Positions 7,595-16,619 are shown, numbered from the stretch's first letter. The stretch: DNA of 64,000 bases from an uncultured Eubacteriales bacterium (GCA_910580045.1 CAJTXF010000002.1:1-64000), one strand, 5' to 3'. Notes: generated from the letters alone by a model not told the origin. Translations and numbers: made by a program.

Positions 7595-8808
7595 GTACGG
7601 TAATCCGCGTTAATCTTCACGTAGTCATAGGTCAAATCACAGCCATAGGCCTCGGCAGAAATCTCTCCCATATGCAGATGGATAAAAGTCTCAATCTCAG
7701 ACTCCTTCAACACCTCCAGGGCCAGTTCCTCAGAAAATTCAATTCCAAATCCCGCTTTGACCACGTCCACCTGTCCCTTTGCGGAGCGGAAGGACACATC
7801 GACTTTCCCCACATCCACCTGGGCCCCAGAATATCCAATCGCGCACATTGTCCTGCCGCCTGCATTGGCGTCAGCGCCAAACATTGCAGCCTTAACCAGC
7901 GTAGAACAGCTGACAGCGCGGGCTACCTGACGTGCTGTCTCCAAATCCTGTGCACCCTCTACACGGTAAATAACCAGCTTAGTCGCACCTTCACCGTCCC
8001 GGGCCATCATCTTGGCCAGCTTTCGGCTCACAGCTTCCAGAGCCTCCACAAAGGCGAAATAATCCTCACCCACCTCTGTAATTTCCGGGTTTTCTGCCGC
8101 ACCGTTAGAAAGCACCACAAAGGTATCATTGGTAGAAGTGTCTCCGTCCACGCTAATCATATTGAATGTGGCGTCCGCAGCTGTTTTCACAGCCTTCCGC
8201 AGCAAATCAGGAGCAATCGCGCAGTCACTTGTGACAAAGCACAGCATAGTCGCCATATTAGGGTGAATCATTCCACTCCCCTTAGAAATACCGCCAATTT
8301 TCACCTGATGGCCGCCAATTTCACAGCTCACGGCCACCTCTTTTGCCACAGTGTCTGTCGTCATAATCGCCTCTGCCGCCGCATGGGAGCCTTGCGGGCT
8401 GAGAGCAGCTTTCAAATCAGGAGCAGCAGCGCGGATATTCTCCGTAGGCAGAGAGGGACCTATTACACCAGTGGAAGCCACCACAATATCTGAGGGAGCC
8501 AATCCCAGAACTTCTGCCGCAATCTGCCCCATCTCTTCTGCCTTCTCCATGCCGTCAGGAGCGCAGGTGTTGGCAATCCCCGAATTGCATATAACAGCCT
8601 GAGCGATTCCGTCTGCCAGGTTTCTCTGGGTAAGTGCTACAGGCGCGCCCTTCACCAGATTCTGCGTGTACATGCCTGCAGCAGCGCAGGGACGGTCGCT
8701 GACAATCAATGCCAAATCAGACTTTGAGCGGTTTTTGCGGATTCCACAATGAAGTCCGCTTGCCATAAAACCCTTTGCAGCTGTTACGCCGCCGTCAATA
8801 AATTCCAT
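7591..8808 (-). CDS. argJ: Bifunctional ornithine acetyltransferase / N-acetylglutamate synthase
   Basis: The 405-residue ArgJ moves the acetyl group from N-acetylornithine to glutamate and, in bifunctional forms, can also acetylate glutamate from acetyl-CoA. The self-cleavage site is visible as HPNMATML near residues 181-188, where the Thr becomes the N-terminal nucleophile of the beta chain; KGSGMI precedes it. The start is placed at ATG 8808 because TTAGGAG lies about 8 bases upstream; the frame is open for 17 more codons but with no site. No argE or argA is present, which fits the cyclic pathway. The stop overlaps the next start (ATGA). Confidence 0.93.
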   Translation of the reverse strand: MEFIDGGVTAAKGFMASGLHCGIRKNRSKSDLALIVSDRPCAAAGMYTQNLVKGAPVALTQRNLADGIAQAVICNSGIANTCAPDGMEKAEEMGQIAAEVLGLAPSDIVVASTGVIGPSLPTENIRAAAPDLKAALSPQGSHAAAEAIMTTDTVAKEVAVSCEIGGHQVKIGGISKGSGMIHPNMATMLCFVTSDCAIAPDLLRKAVKTAADATFNMISVDGDTSTNDTFVVLSNGAAENPEITEVGEDYFAFVEALEAVSRKLAKMMARDGEGATKLVIYRVEGAQDLETARQVARAVSCSTLVKAAMFGADANAGGRTMCAIGYSGAQVDVGKVDVSFRSAKGQVDVVKAGFGIEFSEELALEVLKESEIETFIHLHMGEISAEAYGCDLTYDYVKINADYRT

Positions 8809-8862
8809 ATCAACTTCTCCTAATTCAATTGTTGTAAAGGACCTGGCTTCATAATCCACACA

Positions 8863-9903
8863 TTAGAAAGCAGGGGGTACCAGCTTCAAACCTGCGGTTT
8901 CCTCAAACCCAAAGGCAAGATTCATGTTCTGCACCGCCTGGCCAGCCGCACCTTTTACCATATTATCAATGGCAGAAATGGCAATAAAACTTCCAGTACG
9001 GGAATCTACGAAAAGGGAAATATCGCAGAAGTTCGTAAAGCGCACATACTTTACATTAGCCGCTTTTCCCTCAGGAAGCAGACGGATAAAGTACTCCCCT
9101 TGATACCGTTCCTCATAAGCCTTTCGCAGCTGTTCTTCCGTAACGCCAACTTTCAATCTGCCATAGCAGGTAGCAAGAATACCGCGGTTGATTGGCAGTA
9201 GATGGGGTACAAAGGTGAGTGTGATTTCCTGCCCCGCTATCTGGGAGAGCGTCTGCTCCATCTCTGGCGTATGCCGATGGGCCGCAACCTTATAGGCAGT
9301 AAAGCTCTCGTTTAACTCAGGATAGTGATTCTGCTGATTGGGCTTCCGGCCTGCACCAGTCACGCCGGACTTGCAGTCTGCAATGAGCCCTGCTGGCTCA
9401 ATCAGCCCATTCTCTAATGCAGGGACAAGGGCCAGCGGCACAGCAGTCGTATAGCACCCAGGATTGGCAATCAATTTCTTTCCTCTAATCTTTTCCCGGA
9501 ATAGCTCGGGCAGGCCATACACCGCTTGCCTGTGGAGCTCCTTATCCGCAAAACTGCCGTCATACCACTTGCTGTAAACCTCTTCGCTTTCCAGCCGGAA
9601 ATCAGCGCCCATGTCAATAAAAGCCTTGCCAGTCCTCATGCACTGGGCTGCCAACTCTTGAGAAAGCCCATGAGGCAGCGCGGCAAACACCACATCGCTT
9701 TTTTCCAAGACCTGCTCTTGTGTACCGCATACCATATCGCATAAATGAGCGTAAGCCGGGTATACAGAGGAAAGTGCCATGCCTTCAAAGCTGACAGAGC
9801 TAATCGCCGCCAGCTCTGCTTGAGGATGACCCAAAATCAAACGGCATATCTCTGCCCCTGCATAGCCAGTTGCCCCTACTACGCCAACCTTCAGCTTTTC
9901 CAT
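8863..9903 (-). CDS. argC: N-acetyl-gamma-glutamyl-phosphate reductase
   Basis: This 346-residue NADPH enzyme reduces N-acetylglutamyl phosphate to the semialdehyde. GATGYAGAEICRLI (about residues 9-22) is the Rossmann loop and NPGCYTTAVPLALVP (about 148-162) holds the catalytic cysteine; HRHTPEMEQ supplies the conserved histidine. The real start is ATG at 9903, preceded by GGAGGATTCAGT, and not the far upstream in-frame codon. The start lies inside the last codons of argH in another frame (13-base overlap), which suggests translational coupling. argJ begins 54 bases downstream. Confidence 0.95.
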   Translation of the reverse strand: MEKLKVGVVGATGYAGAEICRLILGHPQAELAAISSVSFEGMALSSVYPAYAHLCDMVCGTQEQVLEKSDVVFAALPHGLSQELAAQCMRTGKAFIDMGADFRLESEEVYSKWYDGSFADKELHRQAVYGLPELFREKIRGKKLIANPGCYTTAVPLALVPALENGLIEPAGLIADCKSGVTGAGRKPNQQNHYPELNESFTAYKVAAHRHTPEMEQTLSQIAGQEITLTFVPHLLPINRGILATCYGRLKVGVTEEQLRKAYEERYQGEYFIRLLPEGKAANVKYVRFTNFCDISLFVDSRTGSFIAISAIDNMVKGAAGQAVQNMNLAFGFEETAGLKLVPPAF

Positions 9904-11291
9904 ACTGAATCCTCCATGTTCCGCAAAATATTCCTCACCCGGCAAGCCTGCGCCTTTACATTTTCCGGCGCCGGACCACCAAGTACCTTGCGGTCTCCCA
10001 CACATTTGTCCAAAGAAATCGCCTGATATACACCCTCGTCAAAAGCCTCGCACACAGTCTGATACTCTTCCAAGGGGAGTGTCTCCAACGTCAAGTTTTT
10101 CTCTATACACAACGCCACCAGCTCGCCAGTCACCTTATAGGCATCCCGGAAAGGCATTCCCTTTACAGACACCAAATAGTCAGCACAATCTGTGGCATTG
10201 ATGAATCCTCCTGCCGCTGCCGCACGCATGGTATCCTCACGTACACGCATGGTGTCCAGCATAGGAATCAAAGGGGTTAGGCACAGCTTTAAAGTATCCA
10301 CCGCATCAAACACGGCTTCCTTGTCCTCCTGCATGTCCTTATTATAAGCCAGCGGAAGCCCCTTCATCATGGTAAGAAGACTCATCAAATCACCAAAAAC
10401 CCGCCCAGACTTACCGCGAATTAGCTCCGCCAAATCAGGATTTTTCTTCTGAGGCATAATGCTGGAGCCAGTACAGTAGGCATCATCCAGCTCAATAAAG
10501 CGGAACTCCCAAGAGCACCACAGCACCAGCTCCTCACATAGCCGGGAGAGATGCACCATACACAGCGAAACCACAAAGGCGATTTCTGCGCAGAAGTCCC
10601 GGTCAGAAACCCCATCCAAGCTATTCTGTGCGGGTTCTGTAAAGTCCAACAGCTTTGCAGTCATCTCTCTATCTAAAGGATATGTAGTTCCCGCCAGCGC
10701 ACCACAGCCAAGAGGGCAAATATTCATCCGCCGCAGTGCGTCGTCAAAGCGAGAGATATCCCGTAAAAGCATCTCCGCATAAGCCATCAGGTGGTGGCCA
10801 AATGTCACTGGCTGGGCCCTCTGCATATGAGTATACCCAGGCATGACCGTGCTGCTGTACTGCTCTGCCTTGCTGCACAATACGCCCAAAAGCTCTTTCA
10901 GCTGAGCCTTGAGTCCGGCGCAGTCCTCTCGCAGGGTAAGCCGCACGTCCAGCGCTACCTGGTCATTTCTGCTGCGGCCGGTGTGCAGGCGCTTGCCTGC
11001 GTCACCGATTCGAGCCGTGAGCTCCTGCTCCACAAAGGTGTGGATATCTTCTGCATCCGGGTCAATGGCCAGCGCTCCAGAATCCAAATCATCCCGAATC
11101 TTTCCCAGTTCCACACAGATTTTCATGCTTTCGCTCTCGTCAATAATGCCCTGCCGGCCCAGCATCGTGGCATGAGCAATGCTGCCCTCTATGTCCTGCC
11201 GGTACATACGGCTGTCGAAGGCAATGCTTGAGTTGAAATCGTTTGTCTTGGGGTCTGCTTCTTTTTTGAAACGGCCTTTCCATAGTTTCAC
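9891..11291 (-). CDS. argH: Argininosuccinate lyase
   Basis: This 466-residue enzyme splits argininosuccinate into arginine and fumarate and belongs to the fumarase/aspartase superfamily. The N-terminus LWKGRFKKEADP, the HTGRSRNDQVALDVRL block (about residues 102-117), the TH of GYTHMQRAQPVTF (about 154-166) and the catalytic signature GSSIMPQKKNPD (about 278-289) are all intact. The 3' end overlaps the argC start by 13 bases. The upstream NUDIX gene ends three bases before its start, so it is clearly cotranscribed with that gene. Confidence 0.95.
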   Translation of the reverse strand: MKLWKGRFKKEADPKTNDFNSSIAFDSRMYRQDIEGSIAHATMLGRQGIIDESESMKICVELGKIRDDLDSGALAIDPDAEDIHTFVEQELTARIGDAGKRLHTGRSRNDQVALDVRLTLREDCAGLKAQLKELLGVLCSKAEQYSSTVMPGYTHMQRAQPVTFGHHLMAYAEMLLRDISRFDDALRRMNICPLGCGALAGTTYPLDREMTAKLLDFTEPAQNSLDGVSDRDFCAEIAFVVSLCMVHLSRLCEELVLWCSWEFRFIELDDAYCTGSSIMPQKKNPDLAELIRGKSGRVFGDLMSLLTMMKGLPLAYNKDMQEDKEAVFDAVDTLKLCLTPLIPMLDTMRVREDTMRAAAAGGFINATDCADYLVSVKGMPFRDAYKVTGELVALCIEKNLTLETLPLEEYQTVCEAFDEGVYQAISLDKCVGDRKVLGGPAPENVKAQACRVRNILRNMEDSVWKS

Positions 11292-11294
11292 GGG

Positions 11295-11843
11295 TTATTC
11301 CTCCCCTGTCAGAAAATCAAGTGCCGGACTGTCAGGGTTCCCTGTAAATTTCAAAAACGCTTCCCGATAGTCTTTCATATGGTTTGTCAAGGAAGGCGCA
11401 AACTCGCCCTCTCTTGCCATTGCGGCAAACTCATCGAAACCTACCCATTTCGCATCGCAGGTCTCCCCCTTTTGGAAACGCACCTGGCTCAAATCTACAT
11501 CCATGCGGACTCCAAAATCTCTGCCCAAGTACGGCCAGGAACAGGAGCATCCCAGCAGCGTGACTTGATTCTCCGTGACAGTCAGGCCGGTCTCCTCATA
11601 CAGCTCCCGGATGACAGCATGGATAGGGGCTTCCCCCGCCTGCACATGGCCTGCGGGGTTTTCCCACTTTCCTGGGGCATACTTCTTTTCCATACTCCGG
11701 CGGGTAAGGAATATCCTGCCGCCCTTATCCACAATCCACATTCCCACTGCCATCCGGTATTCTTCTGGGCCGAGGGATTCCTCCTTGTCCTGCACAGCAC
11801 CTGTCGGGGTGCCATCTTTATGATAAATATCAATAAGCTCCAT
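11295..11843 (-). CDS. NUDIX hydrolase (Idi-like) within arginine operon
   Basis: This 182-residue protein carries a complete NUDIX box at about residues 66-88: GHVQAGE, then seven residues, then RELYEETGL, fitting GX5EX7REUXEEXGU. The enzyme would hydrolyse a nucleoside diphosphate linked to some group X, with Mg. The N-terminal MELIDIYHKDGTPTG resembles the Idi-like/YfcD-type NUDIX proteins, so a sanitising or isoprenoid-related role is possible. It lies three bases before argH and 50 after a histidine phosphatase. No direct role in arginine synthesis is known to me; the arrangement looks like hitch-hiking housekeeping genes. Confidence 0.85.
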   Translation of the reverse strand: MELIDIYHKDGTPTGAVQDKEESLGPEEYRMAVGMWIVDKGGRIFLTRRSMEKKYAPGKWENPAGHVQAGEAPIHAVIRELYEETGLTVTENQVTLLGCSCSWPYLGRDFGVRMDVDLSQVRFQKGETCDAKWVGFDEFAAMAREGEFAPSLTNHMKDYREAFLKFTGNPDSPALDFLTGEE

Positions 11844-11893
11844 ATTTTTTACCCCTTACTCTGCTGTACCTTTCCTGTTGCATCCACTATATG

Positions 11894-12439
11894 TTACTCA
11901 TAATAGCCCAGTGGCACGGAATCCTCTTGAAAATCCACTTCCCATACAGAACCATGTGGGACTTCTTTTGTCTTTACAAAGCGCTGAATCACCAGACCGT
12001 GGGCTGCCACAATAACGGAAAGATATTTTCTTAGCGATGTGAAAACCCGCTCTCCTACATGGGAGATACTTTCCCAATGGTATTGGCAGCTTTCATCCCA
12101 CTCTCCGCCCCGCTGACGCATCTCTTCCAGGATTTCCGGCATGCGCAGGGCATTGCGATACTGAAAAGTGACATCTGGCATCCATTCGTGCAAAAACGTC
12201 TCAACTGTCAAAGGCTTATTCAGCCTTTGGGACAAAATGGCCGCTGTCTGCAGGGCTCTGGTATAAGGAGAGGCAATAATAATTTCCGCGCTTTTCAGCC
12301 TGGAATCCTCAGCCGCCATCTCCGCTTGTTTACGGCCCCGCTCGGTCAGCTTCGCCAAATCCAGGCCATGGCCCATATAGCCTGCTCTCTCCGCCTCTGT
12401 ATAATCAGGTTCTCCGTGCTCCACAAGATACAGCTTCAT
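11894..12439 (-). CDS. Histidine phosphatase-like protein with EHG motif
   Basis: This 181-residue protein has the phosphoglycerate-mutase fold: LVEHGEPDY at the N-terminus, SPYTRALQTA (about residues 57-66) and VVAAHGLVIQRF (about 143-154) with the second catalytic histidine. The usual first motif RHG reads EHG here: the catalytic histidine is present but the phosphate-binding arginine is a glutamate. This may weaken or alter phosphatase activity. The gene lies 29 bases after argG and 50 before the NUDIX gene, within the arginine operon. Substrate is unknown; related proteins are often general sugar or nucleotide phosphatases. Confidence 0.8.
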   Translation of the reverse strand: MKLYLVEHGEPDYTEAERAGYMGHGLDLAKLTERGRKQAEMAAEDSRLKSAEIIIASPYTRALQTAAILSQRLNKPLTVETFLHEWMPDVTFQYRNALRMPEILEEMRQRGGEWDESCQYHWESISHVGERVFTSLRKYLSVIVAAHGLVIQRFVKTKEVPHGSVWEVDFQEDSVPLGYYE

Positions 12440-12468
12440 AGCGCCCCATAGCCTTTCCCTTATAAGTA

Positions 12469-13695
12469 CTATTTGTCGTAGGTCAACCCCTTCTTGGCCT
12501 GTACCTTGATGGGCAGACCAAACAGGTTGATAAACCCAGCGGAGTCTGCCTGGTTGTACACCTCGTCCTCGTCAAAAGTGGCAATGTCTTCATCGTACAG
12601 AGAGTAAGAGGAGGTCACGCCAGCATCGATGATATTGCCCTTATAGAGCTTCAGCTTCACATCACCAATGACAGTCTCCTGGGTAGAATCCACAAAGGCG
12701 GAGAGGGCCTGGCGCAGAGGAGTGTACCACTGGCCATTATACACCAAATCAGCAAACTTTAGTGCTATCTGCTGCTTATAATGATAGGTCTCCTTATCCA
12801 GGCACAGCTCCTCCAGCTTGTTGTGGGCATGATAAAGGATGGTGCCGCCGGGAGTTTCATACACCCCCCGGGATTTCATACCCACCAGACGGTTCTCAAT
12901 AATGTCTGCCAGGCCGATACCGTTCTTCCCGCCCAGCTCATTGAGTTTTTCTACCATCTGCGTACCATTCAGGGTCTCGCCGTTGAGCTGAGTGGGAACA
13001 CCCTTCTCAAAATGCAGGGTAATGTATGTAGGCTCGTCCGGGGCCTGCTCCGGAGATACGCCCAGCTCCAGGAAACCGTGTTTATTGTACTGAGGCTCAT
13101 TGGAGGGGTCCTCTAAATCCAAGCCCTCATGAGACAGATGCCAAAGATTCTTATCCTTGGAATAGTTGGTCTCCCGGTTGATTTTCAGAGGAATATTGTG
13201 CGCCTCAGCATAGGCAATTTCCTCTTCACGGCTCTTGATGTCCCAAATGCGCCAGGGAGCGATAATGGTCATGTCCGGAGCGTAGGCCTTGATTGCCAGC
13301 TCAAAGCGCACCTGGTCGTTCCCCTTGCCAGTACAGCCGTGGCAGATGGCGTCAGCGCCCTCTTTCTTGGCAATCTCCACAATACCCTTTGCAATGATAG
13401 GCCGGGCAAAGGAGGTACCCAGCAGGTACTTGTTCTCATACACGGCCCCGGCCTTTACGGTGGGGTACACGTAATCCTGCACGAACTCCTCTTTCAAGTC
13501 CAGCACATAGAGCTTGCTGGCCCCGGTCTTCTTGGCCTTCTCCTCCAGGCCATCCAGCTCAGTGCCCTGGCCTACATCGCCGGAGACGGCAATCACCTCG
13601 CAGCCGTTATAATTCTCCTTCAGCCACGGGATGATAATAGAGGTGTCCAAACCGCCGGAGTACGCCAGCACTACTTTTTTAATTTCTTTTGCCAT
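12469..13695 (-). CDS. argG: Argininosuccinate synthase
   Basis: This 408-residue ATP-dependent enzyme joins citrulline and aspartate. The N-type ATP pyrophosphatase loop AYSGGLDTSIIIPWL (about residues 10-24), GCTGKGNDQVRFE (about 119-131) with the citrulline/aspartate contacts, and SREEEIAYAEAHNIPL are intact and the length is normal. It is the first gene of the leftward arginine operon; the gap to the next gene is 29 bases. AAAGGATAG lies before ATG 13695. A promoter with ARG-box-like sites lies directly upstream, so repression by an ArgR/AhrC homologue encoded elsewhere is likely. Confidence 0.96.
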   Translation of the reverse strand: MAKEIKKVVLAYSGGLDTSIIIPWLKENYNGCEVIAVSGDVGQGTELDGLEEKAKKTGASKLYVLDLKEEFVQDYVYPTVKAGAVYENKYLLGTSFARPIIAKGIVEIAKKEGADAICHGCTGKGNDQVRFELAIKAYAPDMTIIAPWRIWDIKSREEEIAYAEAHNIPLKINRETNYSKDKNLWHLSHEGLDLEDPSNEPQYNKHGFLELGVSPEQAPDEPTYITLHFEKGVPTQLNGETLNGTQMVEKLNELGGKNGIGLADIIENRLVGMKSRGVYETPGGTILYHAHNKLEELCLDKETYHYKQQIALKFADLVYNGQWYTPLRQALSAFVDSTQETVIGDVKLKLYKGNIIDAGVTSSYSLYDEDIATFDEDEVYNQADSAGFINLFGLPIKVQAKKGLTYDK

Positions 13696-13732
13696 ATAAA
13701 TCTATCCTTTCCCTGTCTGTTTTTCTTTCTCC

Positions 13733-13760
13733 ATTATACACTCTTTTTCGAAAAAAGCAA
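13733..13760 (-). promoter_or_regulatory. Arginine operon promoter
   Basis: On the minus strand TTGCTT (13760-13755), a 16-base spacer and TATAAT (13738-13733) lie 37 bases before the argG start codon. Confidence 0.75.
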
Positions 13761-13768
13761 GAGCGAAA

Positions 13769-13811
13769 TGTATATTTATTCATTTTTGATTATTCTGCAT
13801 ACATTTATTCC
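13769..13811 (-). promoter_or_regulatory. Tandem ARG-box-like operators
   Basis: Read on the minus strand, TGAATAAATATACA (13782-13769) differs by one base from the ArgR consensus TGAATwwwwATTCA. A second, more degenerate site (GGAATAAATGTATG, 13811-13798) sits about three turns upstream. The first lies directly upstream of the -35 box, which fits ArgR control. The match is from known ArgR consensus; binding is inferred. Confidence 0.6.
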
Positions 13812-14383
13812 AGCGCAGCAGTTATTTCAGGAAATTTACCTTCCAAAAAGTGTCTATATGTGGGGATATCCCTGGCTTCCTCATACTCCCGCTTGATGCA
13901 GCTGTCTATCCAGGCAAGCATACTCTCCGGCAGCTCATGATAGCGGCGGACAAGAATCTCCCCCGCCTCCGCCGCGGTGAGAATCGCCTCGCAGGCATCC
14001 GGCACATACTCACAGCCCAGCACGGGCACAGGCTGGGAGGTGGCGACAGCGTCGGGAATATCCTTCATCTCCTCCATGCCCGGCACCTCATCCGCGGCAT
14101 ATATATAGCCAGGAACCCCTTTATAGGTCTCCTCCAAAGCGCCGGGCCAGTATTCGTCTATGCGGACAAGACCGTTTTGAAAGCCGTAGCTGCCCCATTT
14201 ATACCAGGGGCCTTCATGGGCAAAGCCGGTTTCCCGGCAGTACTTCTCCACAGCGTTGGAAAGATACACCAGCGTATTCTCCCGCTTTCGCGACAGGTAT
14301 ACCCTCGGCTCACCATGATTCGAGACTCTCGGCTCCAGAATCTCGATGCAGTGAATGGGGCTTGCGTGGTAGAACACTTTCAT
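13805..14383 (-). CDS. Conserved hypothetical protein coupled to hflX
   Basis: This 192-residue soluble protein is not assigned to a family I can name with certainty. It begins MKVFYHASPIHCIEILEPR, contains YLSRKRENTLVYLSNAVEKY and is rich in tyrosine and glutamate; there is no signal peptide or membrane helix. The YHAS start with an early histidine resembles small domains that fold like ADP-ribosyltransferases, but this is a weak guess. Its ATG overlaps the hflX stop by four bases, so it is translated together with that GTPase. The 3' end overlaps the distal ARG-box-like site of the arginine operon. Confidence 0.7.
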   Translation of the reverse strand: MKVFYHASPIHCIEILEPRVSNHGEPRVYLSRKRENTLVYLSNAVEKYCRETGFAHEGPWYKWGSYGFQNGLVRIDEYWPGALEETYKGVPGYIYAADEVPGMEEMKDIPDAVATSQPVPVLGCEYVPDACEAILTAAEAGEILVRRYHELPESMLAWIDSCIKREYEEARDIPTYRHFLEGKFPEITAALE

Positions 14384-15639
14384 TCCTCCTCCGCCGGGTT
14401 TATATCATATTCCTTCACAGGACTGTATAGGCGCTGGTCAACTCTTGCTGTCAGCCGCAGACCTTCTGCTACATATTCCTCGCTGAGTACCGCCCCCTCA
14501 TCCCGAAGTCTTGCAGCCAAGCCGCTTTTGGAGAAAGGCAGCAACAAATCCACGTCAAAGGTTTTTTCTGGCATGTTTTCCTCCACTGCCTGCAAAAGCT
14601 GGTGGATTCCTTCCCCACTTAATGCGCTGATTCGCACTGCCCCGGCCAAGCGCGGGACACTCTCCTCGTCCTCTACCGCGTCCCACTTATTCATGACCGG
14701 AATCACCGGACTGTCGCCGGCTCCCAGACTTTGCAGCAAATCCTCCGTGACCCGCAGATGCTCTCCGCATTCCGGGCTGGAAGCATCACAAATATTCAGC
14801 AAAATATCTGCGTCCGCAGCCTGTTCCAGTGTGGACTTAAACGCCTCCACCAGGTGGTGGGGCAGCCGCCGAATCAGCCCGACTGTATCTATCAGCATAA
14901 CACTTCTGCCGCTGGGCAATTTCATCGCCCTGGCGGTTGGGTCCAGAGTGGCAAACAACTTGTCCTCAGCCAGCACCCCGGCCTGGGTCAGCCGGTTCAT
15001 CAGGGTGCTTTTCCCTGCGTTGGTATAGCCCACCAGAGCCACTGTTATGATACCGTTTTTTCTTCTGCGCTTTTCGGTGATAGCCCGAGCGGCTTCCGAA
15101 TCTGCCAGCTGCTCTTTTAAGCTGCCGATACGCCGCCGGATATGACGGCGGTCCGTCTCCAGCTTGGTCTCGCCAGGGCCACGGGTACCAATGCCGCCGC
15201 CCAGCCGGGAAAGGGAGGTTCCCCGCCCAGAAAGCCTGGGAAGCATATAGCGCAGCTGGGCGAGCTCCACCTGCAGCTTGCCCTCCCGGCTTCTGGCCCG
15301 CTGGGCGAAGATATCTAAAATCAGCATAGTGCGGTCAATGACCCGAACCCCGAACAGCTCCTCCAAATTTCGGATTTGGGTGGGGGTCAGCTCTCTATCA
15401 AAAATGCAGAGGTCCAGCTTCTCCCGCTGTATCAGTTCTGCTGCTTCTGCCGCCATGCCAGAGCCGATACAGGTGGCAGCCTCTGGCGAAGGCCGCTTCT
15501 GGGTCAGAGTAAAAGCTGGTTCCGCGCCAGCGGTCTGGGTGAGCTCCCCCAACTCGGCCAGGGAAGTTTCAGCATCGTACTCACCTGTATCCAGCGCCAC
15601 CAGAAGTGCGCGCTCTTGAACCTGTTCATTTTCAAACAT
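14380..15639 (-). CDS. hflX: Ribosome-associated GTPase HflX
   Basis: This 419-residue protein has the HflX N-terminal domain (RELTPTQIRNLEELFGVRVIDRT, in part, about residues 80-102), the coiled helical linker with GGGIGTRGPGETKLE (about 147-161), and the G domain with GYTNAGKST (G1, about 202-210), DTVGLIRRLPHHL (G3, about 252-264) and NKWD (G4). HflX binds the 50S subunit and splits stalled ribosomes under stress. The start is ATG 15639 with GGAGGGATATCCT before it. The next gene overlaps its stop by four bases. Confidence 0.93.
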   Translation of the reverse strand: MFENEQVQERALLVALDTGEYDAETSLAELGELTQTAGAEPAFTLTQKRPSPEAATCIGSGMAAEAAELIQREKLDLCIFDRELTPTQIRNLEELFGVRVIDRTMLILDIFAQRARSREGKLQVELAQLRYMLPRLSGRGTSLSRLGGGIGTRGPGETKLETDRRHIRRRIGSLKEQLADSEAARAITEKRRRKNGIITVALVGYTNAGKSTLMNRLTQAGVLAEDKLFATLDPTARAMKLPSGRSVMLIDTVGLIRRLPHHLVEAFKSTLEQAADADILLNICDASSPECGEHLRVTEDLLQSLGAGDSPVIPVMNKWDAVEDEESVPRLAGAVRISALSGEGIHQLLQAVEENMPEKTFDVDLLLPFSKSGLAARLRDEGAVLSEEYVAEGLRLTARVDQRLYSPVKEYDINPAEEE

Positions 15640-15945
15640 AGGATATCCCTCCTTATCTATGTATATTTATACTTTAATTGAAGCACAGAAGAATCCGGGG
15701 GAAAAATTTTGCCCAATTTTCTATTGCCAAAACAGCGCCTTACGGCCTTCCCCTTGAACATAAGGTGTTATCGTGGAAAGCATCAAGCGTAATTCTATCT
15801 ATAACGGCCATCCTTAATAATGGAAGATAAATTATTCCTCTCATCTGCGTTCTCAATTATTCAAGTGTGCTTTCCTGTGATTCGCTCTTGCATTCCTGCC
15901 GCGTTCATGCTACAATGCAGAAAACTACAGAATATGGAGTGAGAG
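15640..15945. other. Divergent intergenic region hflX / udk-like
   Basis: About 305 bases without a gene. It holds a promoter for the uridine-kinase-like gene (15888-15916). The left part should contain the hflX promoter, but no convincing pair of boxes was found. I see no RNA gene. Confidence 0.5.
15888..15916 (+). promoter_or_regulatory. Promoter of uridine-kinase-like gene
   Basis: TTGCAT (15888-15893), a 17-base spacer and TACAAT (15911-15916) lie 30 bases before the start codon. Confidence 0.7.
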
Positions 15946-16509
15946 ATGATGAAAAAGCCTTATCTTATCGGCATTGCCGGCGGCACGGCCAGCGGGAAGT
16001 CCACCTTCACCAGCCAAATGGAAGAGCTTCTGTCTGACCTGGACCTGCATGTATTTCATATGGACAGCTATTTCAAGCCTGCTGATGTGCGCCCTAAGGC
16101 AGCTGCACCTGTCACAGGAAAAATATATTTGGATGACAACTGTCCAGAGACTATCTTTCATGAAAAGCTGCGGGAAGATTTGGCGCAAGAGGTACAGGCT
16201 GGCCATGACGTGATTATCATAGAGGGTCTTTACGCTCTATGGTACGACTGGCTCTATGAGCAGCTGGACTTGAAGCTGTTCATTGACTGCCAGGCTGACG
16301 AACGGATTGTACGCCGCCTGAAACGGAATATGAGCCAGCGAGGCCTATCCTTTGACGAGATTGCAGAGGTCTACTTGGATATGGTGCGTTACAGGCACAC
16401 CCAATACATTGAGCCTACCAAATGGCGTGCTGATTTGATTCTCAATGGCTCCACGCCTTCTTCCCTTACAGATAAGATGCTTACCAGCTTCATCCGAGCC
16501 AATATATAG
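15946..16509 (+). CDS. Uridine kinase-like P-loop kinase
   Basis: This 187-residue protein belongs to the PRK/uridine kinase P-loop family. The Walker A motif is GGTASGKST (about residues 11-19); HMDSYFKP (about 38-45) holds the catalytic aspartate; VIIIEGLYAL (about 88-97) is the Walker-B-like strand and RRLKRN carries the lid arginines. It probably phosphorylates a nucleoside or a related small alcohol with ATP. It is shorter than typical Udk (about 210 residues), so uridine specificity is not certain. Two ATG codons stand in tandem at 15946 and 15949, with GGAGTGAG upstream. A terminator hairpin follows. Confidence 0.85.
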   Translation: MMKKPYLIGIAGGTASGKSTFTSQMEELLSDLDLHVFHMDSYFKPADVRPKAAAPVTGKIYLDDNCPETIFHEKLREDLAQEVQAGHDVIIIEGLYALWYDWLYEQLDLKLFIDCQADERIVRRLKRNMSQRGLSFDEIAEVYLDMVRYRHTQYIEPTKWRADLILNGSTPSSLTDKMLTSFIRANI

Positions 16510-16573
16510 GCCGCTGCAGAGAAACTTATCATAATATAGAATCAGCAAAAAATCAAGAGGAAAAGCAAAAAAA

Positions 16574-16606
16574 CCACCGCCAGGATGGACCTTGCGGTGG
16601 CTTTTT
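16574..16606. terminator. Bidirectional terminator
   Basis: CCACCGC (16574-16580) pairs with GCGGTGG (16594-16600), with T5 after it and A7 before it. It serves the convergent uridine-kinase-like gene and the ABC permease gene. Confidence 0.85.
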
Positions 16607-16619
16607 CTGCAGAAGACCG

